NCBI RefSeq assembly: GCF_008831285.2
Contig: NC_045140.1
Location: 22,772,131-22,836,130, forward strand
DNA length: 64,000 bases
Direction: 5' to 3'
From: Nymphaea colorata
Lineage: Eukaryota; Streptophyta; Magnoliopsida; Nymphaeales; Nymphaeaceae
The stretch's first letter is position 1, and every line of letters begins with the position of its first letter. Positions 1 to 13,500 of this stretch are shown piece after piece. The notes beneath the pieces were generated by a model. The model had not been told where the DNA came from. It was given only the letters and a program-made list of their open reading frames with translations, and did not search any database. Made by a program: the position numbers and the translations under genes.

Positions 1-1587
1 CCCTTTCTCTTCATTTTCGTCGTTTAAGCGAATCTTTATCTTGCTTGCTTTTGCCATGAATTTCTTAGATTTGTGCTGGCCTGCTGAGTAGTTGAGTAAT
101 CGGAGGTTTGAGGTGTTCTGGAGTTTGGGTTTAACGGCGTTCGCGTCCTTGCTCTGTTGGGCTTTTATCTGGTCCAATTAGATGTATTTCCCGCCTTTTT
201 TCCTCATCCGAGTGTGCGATTTGGTGCTTATTGGTGTCGTTTTTGTTTTACATTTGTCTTGTTCTTTTGTTTGGGGAATTTAAGACCCCCAAATGTGTTT
301 TCTTATTATGTGATGCAAAAATCAATTATTATTGTGTATGTGTTTATTCTTTTGCTCGTTCTTAGATTGCTTGGTTGCTTGTTTTGCACGTACCTTGTTC
401 CCTTATGCTGTATTATGTTGATCTCTTACGTGGTAATGATGGGATTTGTGCATCTTACCTTTGTATCTTTGAGACGATGGATTCGGGAATGGGTGCTTGA
501 TGATGGCAGAGGCATGCAATATAACGAATCTTAATGTCGTTGCTTCCCTGGATTCTTCTCTACTTCAAAGGCATGCACTTGTGTATGCGTGAACTAGTTA
601 TGGCGGTCAAAGATTTGGTGATGATGCTGTTGCTGCTCTTTGGATTATGCCAAAGGGCGGTAGAACATGAAAAGGAATGTGCGGAGCTGCTTAGTATGGG
701 TCATGAGTTCTCAAAGAGGAAGAGACTAAGGGTTAGCGCATTTTAGAGAACTTAGAGTTCACAGCAAGCGGTTATGGGGAGTTTTGCATTCATTTTGATT
801 CCTATCTTAAGCAGCAGCCTATTTCTGTACGAGCTTACAGCAAGCGGTTTGCATATGGGTTTAGAAGGACACAACTTTGGAGAAACCTGCGTCACTTTTA
901 TCCAATTGTTACAAGGATGGAGCGTTGTCCAGTCCACGTGTTTCCATCATCATAAAATTCATATATTTCTTGTTATCTTCATGAGATTTTAACGCATGTA
1001 TGTGGCTTCTTAGACGTCTGGCTGTCTGGTGCACTTTTTTTGCATATGCAAACATTTTGCTGTCTATGTCTGCTGCTGCTAACACCATAGATCAATTGCT
1101 ATACAAAAGAATTGTATGTCCATTTTCAAAATGTTGAAGTTCTGGATTCCACAATGGTAGCATGTTTGTTGTTTTATGGGTGCTCAATGCTCATCTGTAG
1201 TCTGATGTGCCTGATTAATTTATTCAATTAATTTTACTTTTTCTCCATTTATATATTCAACAGTAGATGTTATATTTATGAGCCTTGTAGGTTTTTGAAA
1301 ACTTGCATTTGTTGATGGTGGATTCCTTTTTATGGCCACTGATTTATTTTTGTCTTTAAATATTGTTTTCTTTTGCTGCTTATGTTTTAGGGTTGGCCTC
1401 TAATGGGTGTGTATTGCTTTCACTTTTCACTTCCAGGAGTATCTACTTTGATTAGTTGAGCGTGCAATTATCAACTGTGAACGCCAAACACCTCTTATTT
1501 ATATGTCAGTTGAATGACACTTCCACTTCTTCTCATGATTCATATGAGTGGAACCAGTCCGTATTGGGTAAGTAGAAAAACAAGAAG
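1..1587 (+). other. Upstream / probable 5' UTR region of the PHD-homeodomain gene
   Basis: No convincing protein-coding gene is seen. The stretch is T-rich and intron-like, with short chance frames only. A polypyrimidine tract ending in CAG near 1436 could be the acceptor of a 5' UTR intron ahead of the ATG at 1588, but this is inference. The promoter of the downstream gene may lie partly outside the window. Confidence 0.4.
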
Positions 1588-4500
1588 ATGGAGATTGCTC
1601 CAGATCAGGAATGTTGTATTGCAGATAATAGTTTGAAGTGCAGACAAATTTCAGAGGAAAAGGCACAATCTGGCGAACAATTTGATGAGACTACTTTAAG
1701 GTCTTCTACAGTGGTACAAACATTTGTTGATGCTAGACAAACATTGGATTGGGTCAAAGATGTCAACCCTCCGGCGTCTGGCCTTGCTTCTGATGACCTG
1801 CATATGCATGGGACGAGCAACTCAAGTAAATCCAAGTCTGGGAGGAATAAGCTTCCTCTGCAAGTAGGTGGTAAAAGTTATTCCCTACGATCAGCAGATG
1901 CTGGGGCTTCAAGATCAAAGTTAAATGATACCTCCAAGGCTCCCGAAGATATAAATGCTGACTCATCACAGCCTGTTGTTACCAAAAAGCGCGGGCGGAA
2001 GAAGAAACAACAAAATTCAAGATCAATAGATGAGATTTCTAGAATCAGAAACCGTGTCAAGTGTATAATTAGTCGAATGCATTATGAGCAGAGCTTGATT
2101 GAAGCTTATTCTGGTGAAGGGTGGAACCGTCAAAGGTGTGCAAAACCCTTCATGTAATGGTATCTTTAACTAATGAAACATCTGATTAGTATAATGTTAG
2201 TTAGTAGCCAGCCAGCTAGTTCATGGCCATATGGTAGCACCATGAACCATGGACTAGTTGATACTTGACTGATTAGGCTGACTAGTCACTGTGAGACTGA
2301 TGAGTAGGTTTCTGGTGTCGGTTCTACATTTGGTTGCTTTTCTTTTCCTTTCTTGTTAAGAAGTACTACATTTGGTTGGTTTTCTTTTCCTTTCTTGTTA
2401 AGAGGATGGAAGTTCTTAGAAGGTCTCTTTATCTCTCTCTCTTTCACACACACAGATACATGCCTCCTGTGGATGCCTTCCAGTGTCTTGACTTTTTTTT
2501 TTTTCATAAATGTAGCATATAGATAGATGAAAAAATATGTGCAAGTATGAGAAAAAAAAATTGAGAATTCAATGTCTTGATTGGGTTTTGTGAGCCAAGA
2601 AATCAAGTTTTTTTTTTATTTTTAGGACCTTGCATGACCTGATTTATATGTTTGATCTGCATTGTTTTTGTGACCTATAGATTTTTAATATTTTTCATCT
2701 ATGAATATCGTTGGATTTATAGGAAGTTGCATTCATAGTGCTTGATAGCTAGGAGGACTAGGAGTCTAGATACATTTGAAGGCATGATTGACTCTCTCTC
2801 TATATATATGTACGCGTGCATCTGTCTGTGTGGGTGAGTTATGTGATTTATTTGATTTCATAATGGTATTTTTGACGTTCTTTTATTGCTTTTAGCACTT
2901 TATATATTTCCTTTAGCGATTTTATTTAGATAACTGACATGGACTGACTTAGACTGATCAGTCTTAACTAGTCTACATTAGTCTTTTTAAGGCCTTGATG
3001 GACTTGTATCTGGCTTCTGATTTTGACAACTTTGTTCAATACGTAAGAAATAATGTTGTCTAGAATCTGTTTTTTCTGCGTCTTTTGTGGGGAAGGTCCA
3101 CCAGGTTGTGCAGCTCAGTACCATGACGAGCTCAGCCTTGCTTTCTTGAATTTGAGCTAGTATTTTGAGCTCTAGTGCAGGTAGGTGAGGCTTAGGCTTC
3201 ACTTTTGTGGACCTATTCAAATGGGTGGTGTCATTATTTGCCCTCTTCTAAGCCAGGCTTTATTCTGTTGGTTCAGTTTGGGCAGGACACTTTCTTCTTG
3301 TCACCCCATTAGTCATCTGCTCAAATATGATAAGTGGCCTGCTCTGCGTTTAGGCCTCATTGTGCAGCCTGGGGTTGAGGCTTGTTAGGGGATGGGTTAG
3401 GCTTTAACCATAGTCACAAATAACATCTCGGAATTTTAAATGGCGAGTTTTTTTTTTAGTATAATACGCCGAGCCTGAAGAAAAGGGGAAAATAGAAAAA
3501 ATATGGTAAATTTTTTAAAAAACTAAAAATGGGAAAAAAATAAAATAAGTGAAAAACTAATAACACAAACATCAAAAGATAAGTAGATTTGCAACAAATA
3601 AAAAATAGAAAATGAAAAAAAAAACTGTATGACATTAAAAAAACTGAAGAAAATGAAAAACTGAAAAAAAAATGGAAAAAACGTTTCTTTTTTAAGTTTT
3701 AAATGGCTAGTTAATTTATCGTGTTTTTTTTTGTTTTTAATGTTTTTTTCAAAAAAACACGTTTTTTAATGTTTTAAACGGCTAGTTAATTTATCACATT
3801 TTTTTTGAAAAAAACACGTTTTCTGTGATTTTAACCAAAAGCAGCCTGATTATGACAGGTTGGGCTGATCAATTGCCCATCTTTTGTATGTTTGTGGACT
3901 TAATAATAATTTTCCTGATTTTGTGTTCTACAATTATGTTCTATGTGCTTCTATTTTTTTTTTATGCTTGCCACCTAGTTTGTCTTAAAAATACAAGTAT
4001 GGTAATTTTCTTTCATTTTTTTGGGTTTGAATGCTGTTTTTATATAATTTTTAATTAAAGAAGTGAATGAAATAAAAAACATGAATTGCTCAGTTAAACA
4101 AACTCTAGAAATAAGTCTTCAAGAAGAATAGTGGTCTCTGATCTCCATCATTTTGTTGTCAGGATGTATGCAGTGTTCTTTTAGGGCATGGGCTTCTAGA
4201 TTGCAGGGGATTAGATAATGCTGCTGTAAGCCTCAGAACTAAAGGTCGTAATATTGTTTGGAAGGTTCAGTTTTTTTCTTGTTGCTGATGCATGCAGTCG
4301 GTTCCAGATTAGGTGGAGATATTCTAAATGTCATAAATCCTAATTATATGTAGATGCAAAATACAAAGCATAATGAATGATGTGTTTTTTCCCTTCCTAT
4401 GAAAATGTAGCATAAAAGATCACTATTCGAAAACAAGTAACATGGTCAGCAATCAGCAAACTGTGTGCTACCCATTGGGTAAAGGAAGCATCGTTGGTAT

Positions 4501-7500
4501 CTAAATGGGTTCAGTAGAGACTCTGGCTTGTTCTGGACAAGTTGCTAACTAGTTGTACCTGGTCAGCTTTTTTTTCCAGATCCTCTGGTTTGTTCTTGAC
4601 AAGTTGCTAACTAGCTGTACCTGGTCAGTTTTTTTTATATTCTCCTTGTCTCATTATCATTCTTTTATCTAATCCATGCTTTCTTTATGCCATGGATCGT
4701 CACAACGACACAACCCCATTTGATTCTTCAAATTGTCCTGGATAATCTTAGACCCTGTCTGTGCTTTTGCACTCATCTGCTGTCCTTGATCCAGTAGGAC
4801 CCGTACCATTAAGTAGTTGAGGCAATTGGGCAGATAGCTGGATTGCAGTTTTCCAGAAAAGTTCTACCTCATTATTGTTCAGTATGAAATTATTGTCCCT
4901 TTTATTGGTGTCTTGAGTTTGAAGCTGGCTTGTTCCTAGCAAATTCCTCACCCTGATAGTTGTGAAAGCATTTTGTGGGCAGATAGAACTGAAAACTATG
5001 TGTGGTTGAGGCAGTTAAAGCCAGTGAACCAAACAATCACAGTCATACAATGAGTGGCAGTTAAGATTAGTGAAGCAAACAATCATAGTTGTAGAAATAC
5101 GAACAAGAAGAAGACGAAGAGAAACAATGATCACGATGTAACGTGGAAAACCCTCAACACGAGGGAGAAAAAACCACGAATGAGGAGGAGTTGGTGCCCA
5201 CTAGCAGCCAGACTCTCTCTCTCTTAAGATTATCATTAACACTTAAGGATTAGGGTTACATGACTTAAGTAGAGCCCAAAACGGGCTACAAGGCGGGTCG
5301 GGTATGGATCCGGACCCGAAACACACAATCTATCAACACTCCCCCTCAAGTTGGGCATACATATCAAACATGCCCAACTTGGATACATTCCTCTCAAATG
5401 AAGCTGAAGGAAGAGCTTTCGTCAGAACATCAGCAGTTTGGTCTTCAGACTTCATGTAAGGTAAGATCAACTCTTTCGCATCAATCCTTTCCCGAATGAA
5501 GTGACGATCAATTTCAACATGTTTTGTTCTGTCGTGAGAACAGGGTTGTTGGCTAAGTTGATTGCAGACTTGTTATCACAGTACATCTTCATAGGTCCTT
5601 CAATCTCTATTCCAATGTCAGTCAACAATATCTTCAACCATAATAACTCTGACACTCCCATAGCAACTGCCCTATATTCTGCCTCTGCACTGGATCTAGA
5701 GCAAACATCCTGTCTCTTGCTCCTCCATACAACAAGGTTTCCTCCCAAGTATACACAGTACCCTGTAGTGGATCGACTGGTATCACCACAACCTGCCCAA
5801 TCCGCATCAGAATAGCCCTCGATTTCCACAGTCTCTTGTTTCACATACAGGAGTCCCTTACCAGGATTTTTCTTCAGGTAGCATAGCACTCTGTCCACAG
5901 CCTTCAGATGTGCATCGGTTGGCGCATGCATGAATTGGCTCAAAACATTCACCGCAAAGGTGTTATCAGGTCTCGTGAGGGTAAGATAAATTAGCTTCCC
6001 AACCAAACGTTGATATCTTCCCTTGTCTTCTTCATAGAGAGGCTCTCCATCTCTAAGACTCAACTTATGCCCAGTGTCAAAAGGGGTAGGAGTAGGTCTA
6101 CATCCCAATTTACCAGTTTCTTCCAGCAGATCTAATGTATATTTCCTTTGGTTTAGTACAAGACCAGTACTAGACCTAGCAACCTCCATACCAAGAAAAT
6201 ACCTTAGCTTGCCAAGATCTTTGAGGTCGAATTCTGTAGCCAGTAATCCTTTTAGCTTGATAATCTCCTCCTCATCATCTCCAGTAACAATCATGTCATC
6301 TACGTAGACGAGCAGGAGAGTAACCTTGCTCTCCTTCTTCTTCACAAACAGAGTGTGATCTCCATTTCCTTGTTTGTATCCATGACGTATCATCACTCTT
6401 TTCAGTCGTTCAAACCACGCTTTGGGCGATTGCTTAAGGCCATACAGGCCTTTTTCAGCTTACAACACTTTTCTGGTTCTTCATATCCTGGAGGCATATG
6501 CATATATACTTCTTCTTCGAGGTCACCATTGAGGAATGCATTCTTAACATCCAGTTGATACATCTTCCACTCCTTCATCACAGCTAGGGATATAACCACC
6601 CTCACAGTCTTCATTTTCGCAACAGGAGCAAAGGTTTCCAAGTAATCAATTCCATATTTCTGGCTAAACCCATTGGCCACAAGTCGAGCTTTATATCTTT
6701 CAACGCTCCCATCTGGTTTGTACTTGATGGTATACACCCATTTGGATCCAACTAGTTGAGCGGCTTCAGGAATCGTCACCACTTTCCATGTCAAGTTTCT
6801 TCTTAGGGCATCTATTTCTTCTTTCATTGCATCAGCCCACTTGGAGTCACTTTGAGCTTCAGCGACAGTCCTGGGAATCACAGCCAAAGAGAGAGTAGAA
6901 ACAAAGCACTTGTAATCTTTCCCAAGTCTGAAATAAGAAACAAAATTACCAATGGGGTGTTGAGTACATGACCTGACACCCTTTCTCAGGGCAATGGGAA
7001 GATCGTCATTCTTCTTTTCAACCTCATCATGAGTCTCCACGGTCTACTTGGTAAGACTTGGTTCATCCAGGGAAGGAGTGGCATTGGGATTGGAAGTAGA
7101 TCTAGCATCACAAGTCATCACCTCTGTCCGAGTACCTCGCCTAGAGTAGAACTGTCCAAACAACTGAGGGCCTTCCTTCTCAATGCTATTGTCACCCCTT
7201 TCCTCCTTCTCAGGCACATCAACAGTATTAAGTGATTCTGCTTTCTTGTAGTCCAAAAAATCTATAAACTGAAGTTCCTGTCTCTGAGAATACTCTTCCC
7301 TGCCCACAGACTGCTCCCCTGAAGAGGATTCGCACCAAAGTAAGAGGCATGTTCCAAGAAGGTAACATCCCTCGTAACATAAGCTCGACCAGTAATAGGA
7401 TCAATACATTTGTATCCTTTTTGCGTAGGGGAGTATCCAACAAAGACACCTTTGATAGACTAGGATCAAGTTTCTTGACATTTGGACTGTGATCATGGAT

Positions 7501-10500
7501 AAAACATACACAACCAAAAAACACGAGGAGGAAGAGGAAATGGTGGACGACTGCCAGGAAGCAACGAGTGGGGAGTCCTACCATTCAAAACACGACTGGG
7601 CATGCGGTTAATAAGATAGGCACTAGTAAGAACTGCATCACCCCAATAGTGTTTAGGAAGATTTCTTTGAAACAAAAGAGCCCTGGTGACATTAAGAAGT
7701 TGACGATTTTTCCTTTCAGCTACCCCATTTTGAGGGGGGGGTGTAACTACAGGATGTCTCGTGAACAATCCCCCGTTGTCTAAGAAACTCCTCAACAGGC
7801 TAACACATGTACTCACGGGCATTATCGGACCTGAAAGTTTTAACATTCGCACCATACTGGGTATGCACAAGAAGAATAAATGTCTCTATGATGCGAGGAA
7901 CCTCGCTGCGGTCTTTTAACAAGTATATAAATGTAGCACGAGAGAAATCATCAATGAAAGTGATAAAATACTAGAAACCTTGACGGGTATGAATGCCCGA
8001 AGGTCCTCATACATTAGAGTGAATCAGGGAAAAAGCTTCATTAGCACAACTAGAAGAAAGAGGGTACGAAGCCCTCACATGTTTGGCAAACTGACAAACA
8101 TCACAAGAAATGGAAGACAAATCAAAGGAGGAACACAAGTCTGGAAACAAATGTTTCGAAATCCCAAAAGGTAAATGCCCAAAACGTTCATGCCAGTACA
8201 TAAAAGACTGAAGACAATCTTCTCTTCTCTTATCTGTCATGCGAATCGCTGTCAACAGAGCAGTAGCCACACGTATGGGAAGACGATATAATCCATCAGA
8301 AGCTAAACCAATCCCAATCCTCTTCCCTGTCACCAAGTCCTGCAAAACACAACGATCGGCAGAGAATATAAGTTCACAATTCAATTCTTTAGTAAGTCTA
8401 CTGACTGATAAGAGATTTAAAGGAAACTGGGGAACATGTAAAGCGCCCTGCACATGAAATTTGTCCAACAAGGACAGAGTGCCTTCGCATGCCACACAGG
8501 TAGAGGAACCATCTGCAAGAGAAACACGTTCCTTTCCCGAGGACAACTTATACTCATGAAACAATTTTGGATTACCTGTCATGTGATGAGTAGCACCACT
8601 ATCGACAATCCATTCCCCCACAGAAGAGTTACCTTGATTGCCAATAACCCGAGAGCATGATTAGCTGTAGTTCCCTCTGAGGTCTCAATCTTGTTGACAT
8701 CGATCCTGCCCAAATAAGCCCTTAGTTCACGAAGCTGGTCAGCAGAAATGGAGACTTTTTCTCCACTGGATGCTTGCACCTCAGACACAGGCATTCTCCC
8801 AATCGAAGATCTCCCTTTGTTTCTCTTCTTTTCTGGATGAAGATCCCAACAATAATCCACGGTGTGACCTGTCTTCTTGCAGTGAGTGCACCGGCGAAGG
8901 GATCTAGACGGGCCACCAGGACCACGACTCACGAGAGCGGATCTCTCGTTATAGGGCACAAGTTCCCTCTTCCCTTCTTTTGTAACAAGCCTCCTCTGTT
9001 CTTCCGCTTCAATACAGGAGTACACATCTTCAATACTGGACACCTCCCCTGAATTCAGAATCTGGCTTCGAACACCTTCAAACTCATCATTTAAACCTGC
9101 TAAAAATAGGAACACCCTGTTTTCCCATTCATGAGCAACATAGAGCGCCTGATCATGGGGACAATGCCAAGGAATATCAGAATGATAGTCAAGCTCTTCC
9201 CACTTGGCTTTCAAAGCCCCATAGTACTCTGCAACAGACGAGTTCCCTTGTCGAATGCCATAGACTGTCTTCATTACTTGGTAAGTACGAATTGCGGTCT
9301 TCTTTTGGCCATACATTTGCTCGAGGACCACCCACATGTCTCTAGCAGTCTTCTTCCGAAGGATAAGGGGCTGAATATCGACGGAAACGGAATTGACAAT
9401 CCAAGTTTTCACTTGATTATCCTCAAGAAACCAAGTATGCCACACATCACTTGTTCTTGCTGGTTCGGGGTTGCTCCCATCAATATAGGCCATGCGACCA
9501 CGGCCAGCAATCCCCATAGTCATAGCAGGCGACCACGAGAAATAATTCTCCTTGGTGAGGCGAAGAGTGATGACCTGCATGGGAACATTCTCAGTTCTAA
9601 AAGCCCCTATTTCAGTGGGATTGGTGTTGACGGTTGACGAGGAAGAGGCTGCCATAGTCACAGACCAGTCTAGCTACGGGAGAAGCCCAGTAGGCAGCAA
9701 GGAGCAACAGCACAATAAAACACCAAAAAAGGCAGAGAGCAGGCAACGGACAAAACGGAGAACGCCTAAACCTCACCGACGAAAGAGACAGCAACAGAGA
9801 GGCAGCGCCGGAGAAAAAAACGAGGCAGAGCGGCGCGGCGCTGGGAGGAAACAGACTGCCGGAACCAGGCAGAGCGGCGCACAGGCGGAAGCAGACCGCC
9901 AGAACCAGGCAGAGCGGCGCTGGGCGGAAATAAACCGCCGGAACCAGGCAGAGCGGCACGGCGCCGGAAAAAGACACGGCGGTGGGCGATGCGTCAGATG
10001 ACAGAGAGGAACACCGCTAGACAGGGCGTCGCTGGGCGGAAGCGGCTGAACAGGAACAGCGCTGATCAGGGCGTCGCTGGGCCGGTCGTCGCTAGGCGGA
10101 GACGGCGGAATCCTGAGCGGCGCTGATCAGGGCGGCGCTGGGCGGAGACGGCGGCGGGGCGACAGACGAAGCCCGGGCAGGAGCGTCGGACACGAGCGTC
10201 GGGCACAGGCGTCGGGCGAAGCTCGGGCACGAGCGTCGGGCACGGGCGATGAACAGTGCCGGGCGAGACGATGAACAGTGCCGGGCGAGTCAATGAACAG
10301 TGTCGGGCGAATCCTCCTCCAACACGGGCAAAAGACAAACCAGAAACGCCGGAACTTCACGGCTCTGATACCATGTAGAAATACGAACAAGAAGAAGACG
10401 AAGAGAAACAATGATCACGATGTAACGTGGAAAACCCTCAACACGAGGGAGAAAAAACCACGAATGAGGAGGAGTTGGTGCCCACTAGCAGCCAGACTCT

Positions 10501-13500
10501 CTCTCTCTTAAGATTATCATTAACACTTAAGATTAGGGTTACATGACTTAAGTAGAGCCCAAAACGGGCTACAAGGCGGGTCGGGTATGGATCCGGACCC
10601 GAAACACACAATCTATCAACAATAGTATATGATGAGTGTAAATATAAGATCAACACAGAAAAGTTGCTGATGTATTAATAAAAGTCGTAAAATTTAAAAA
10701 TTTATGAGCTTTTCATGTTGACATCCCTTTATGTTTCATTACCCTATTTGAACTTCAAAATGCCCAACTGAGAAGACATTTTATGGTTGCACACACAATG
10801 GTTCTTGCTGACTTGATTGTGGAAATTGGCTGATATGACTAGGCAGTAGTTGGTTCTACTTCTATATTAGATGTGACAAACAAGAGGTGGTGTAGATGGA
10901 CTAGACAATTATCTGGTAGACTGGTAGTTCATTCATTTATGTTGTTTAGTAGTATTTTCTTGAAGGATTTGTGATGCAATAAAATATATCTATATCAAAT
11001 TACTGCTCGTATATGACTGTATAATTTTCAAGCAGCTGCTACAGTGCATTTGAATATCATTTGGACTTTGCTAATTTATAGTTTTTAAGTTTACAGTCAA
11101 GACAAGATAAAGCCTGAGAAGGAGATCAAGCGTGCTACATCAGAGATCTTAAAATGCAAGATAAAAATACGTGAGTCATTCAAAGATCTGGAGTCCTTGT
11201 GTGCAGAAGGAAAGCATCAAGACTCTTTATTTGATTCCGAAGGACAAATTTACAGTGAAGATGTATGTTAAGCAGTTGATTACATTTTCAAAATTGACGA
11301 ATTTCTTTAAGTTTAGACTGTTTAATTTAAATGATACATCAATTGAGAAGTTGCTATTTTTATGTGTCAGATATTCTGTGCCAAGTGTCTATCAAAGGAC
11401 CTATCTCCTGATAATGACATCATACTCTGTGATGGTGTTTGTGATCGTGGATTTCATCAGATGTGCTTGGAACCTCCTCTTCTTAAAGAACAAAGTATGA
11501 TGTTGGTGTTGTGTAGTGATGTTGCTAAGATATTCTTTTCCTTATCCAATATATTTTAGCCTGTTGTAGTTTTTTTGTTCAGTACCTCCTGGAGATGAAG
11601 CTTGGCTATGTCCTGGATGTAAGTGCAAGCTAGATTTAATCACTTCTCTGAATCAGTATCAAGGAGCTAACCTTTCCATTGACGACAGTTGGGAGGTGAA
11701 GTTGCAATTTCTTAATTATATGGTGCTTCATGCATGTTACATCATCAATGCATTTCTGTAGACTCCTCATGATTGAACTTCACAGTATGTTTATTTCTCA
11801 TTGCAGAGGATATTTCCTGAGGCCGCAATTCAGGTAGATGGGACACGGCAAACTGATGACTTAGGACTTCCTTCAGATGATTCGGAGGATACAGATTTTG
11901 ACCCAGAAAATCCTGACCCTGAGAAGTCTGAGAAGGAAGATTCAAGTTCTGATGAGTCCGATTTTACGTCTGATTCAAGTGGTTCAAGCTCCGGTAGGGT
12001 GTCTTTTGTTAAGGCTGAGAGTCTGGAGTCCTCTGATTCTTCTATGGATGCGTCTGAATCTTCAGAAGATTCAAAAGGATCAAGAGAAAGCGAAACTGTG
12101 GCCAGCAACGCAGAGATTTCAACCGCAATTTCTGGGAGAAGACATCTTGAACACCTGGATTACAAAAAGCTGTATGATGTAAGGCTTGTAGACTTTTCTT
12201 TTAACTTCAATGATCTTTTTGACCTAAAAGGCTAAAACAGATTTGTATATTGGGTCTTCTGCATTCAACATGACATGGTGAATGCTTACATCCTTCAGCA
12301 GTTCTGCAAATGGGTTCCAGGCGTCCAGCATTGTAAGGATCAAGAGTTTAGGTATCTTATATCCTGTAGGGTGAGTTTTGTTCTAAATATAGGCTGTGTG
12401 GATACAGGATGGCCCTTGTCCATTTCGTCATGCCTCTTTTCTTGCATCTTTCATTAGGACAATGATGGAGAGCATGAAATTCACCTAGGACCGCGTAGTC
12501 TAGAAACACCTACTCTTTAGAATGATGGCTTATGCAACCTCCCTGTCTTGTGTTGTTTGCATTGTTATTTTGAGGCCATGTGAGATGGGAAGAGCCTATG
12601 ATACTCTTATTTTGACTTCCTTGAATCCTATCACATGCTTCCACAATAGAACACTAAAGTTGTGGTTGTCATGGTGGGCACTTAATGTCATAACGACTAG
12701 TCGTAGTAGGAAAGAAACAGTCTTACCCTTTGGTTGCAGTTGAAGATTTTGGCTGCCAATATTACCTTCTTAATGCTGAAGTCATTGCAATTCTTTTCTT
12801 GTTTCTCGCTCAATGTGGAGATAGAGTTGGCTGGGTGGGGAGGATTTGGGGATGATTTAAGATGCTTGAAAGTTGCTGGCATCTTGCTGGGCATGCTGAT
12901 TATGTTGAGATGTTGTATTTTTCATATACTACCAGCATATAAGATGCTTGAAAGTTGGTGGTTGCATCTTGCTGGACATGCAAATGCAGTGCACCTTTCT
13001 TAAGTGTTATTCTCAGAAGATTTATTGGTGAGACAAATACACTGTGTGCATGTTTTGTGTTTCATTCTTTTTCGTCTATGATACTGAGATGGCAAGTTGC
13101 TTTGTTAGTTCCTAGTGTTCTCATCCTACAAATGAAGCTTCTCCTGGAGATCATCTTCCGTGCAGTATATCCTTTTGTTTTTTGGGGTATCCAGTTTTTC
13201 ACTTTATGTGCTCAAGATTTGATTCTTGAATCTCATTAAGTTTCTGTGTTGATCTCAACATCATTCTTGAATTTTACCTTAAAATCTGTAATATATGTAG
13301 GAAGCATAGCTTTGCCTGTTCTTCTACTGTGTTCAACTTTGTTGGGACGTTCATTTTTCTTGTCCTTGTTTTAATCAAATATCTTAAGTGGAGATGTAGA
13401 TGCAGAGGGTAACAATTATTTTGCTGTTGCTTTCATTTACTGAATGTATTGTTTTAAGCTGCTGGTCGTAGTGAGCAGCATAAATGGAAGAATGAAATGG

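Larger units (their letters stand above)
2136..5089 (+). other. Intron 1 of the PHD-homeodomain gene, left part
   Basis: Non-coding and AT-rich. It holds a short dispersed repeat (about 2935-3030, see findings), homopolymer-rich sequence around 3420-3830, and two small tandem duplications. No gene or protein-coding remnant is supported here. Confidence 0.6.
5085..10626 (-). mobile_element. Ty1/copia LTR retrotransposon inserted in the PHD-homeodomain gene intron
   Basis: The element proper is 5090-10621 (5532 bp), antisense to the host gene, and flanked by a perfect 5-bp target duplication ATAGT (5085-5089 and 10622-10626). The LTRs begin TGTTGATAG and end TTCTACA on the element strand (TG...CA). 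They differ by one base in about 249, a GG/G length change, so the insertion looks recent. A primer-binding site complementary to initiator-Met tRNA and a polypurine tract abut the LTRs as expected. Internal order is gag, protease, integrase, reverse transcriptase, RNase H, which defines Ty1/copia. The coding region is interrupted by several frame changes and stops, so this copy is unlikely to be autonomous. No envelope-like frame is seen. Confidence 0.95.

Noticed and set aside
9552-10411. Overlapping open frames on both strands in the GC-rich DNA right of copia gag
   Set aside because: They are produced by the tandem GC-rich repeats of the element's leader, lie between LTR and gag, and have low-complexity Arg/Gly/Ala composition.
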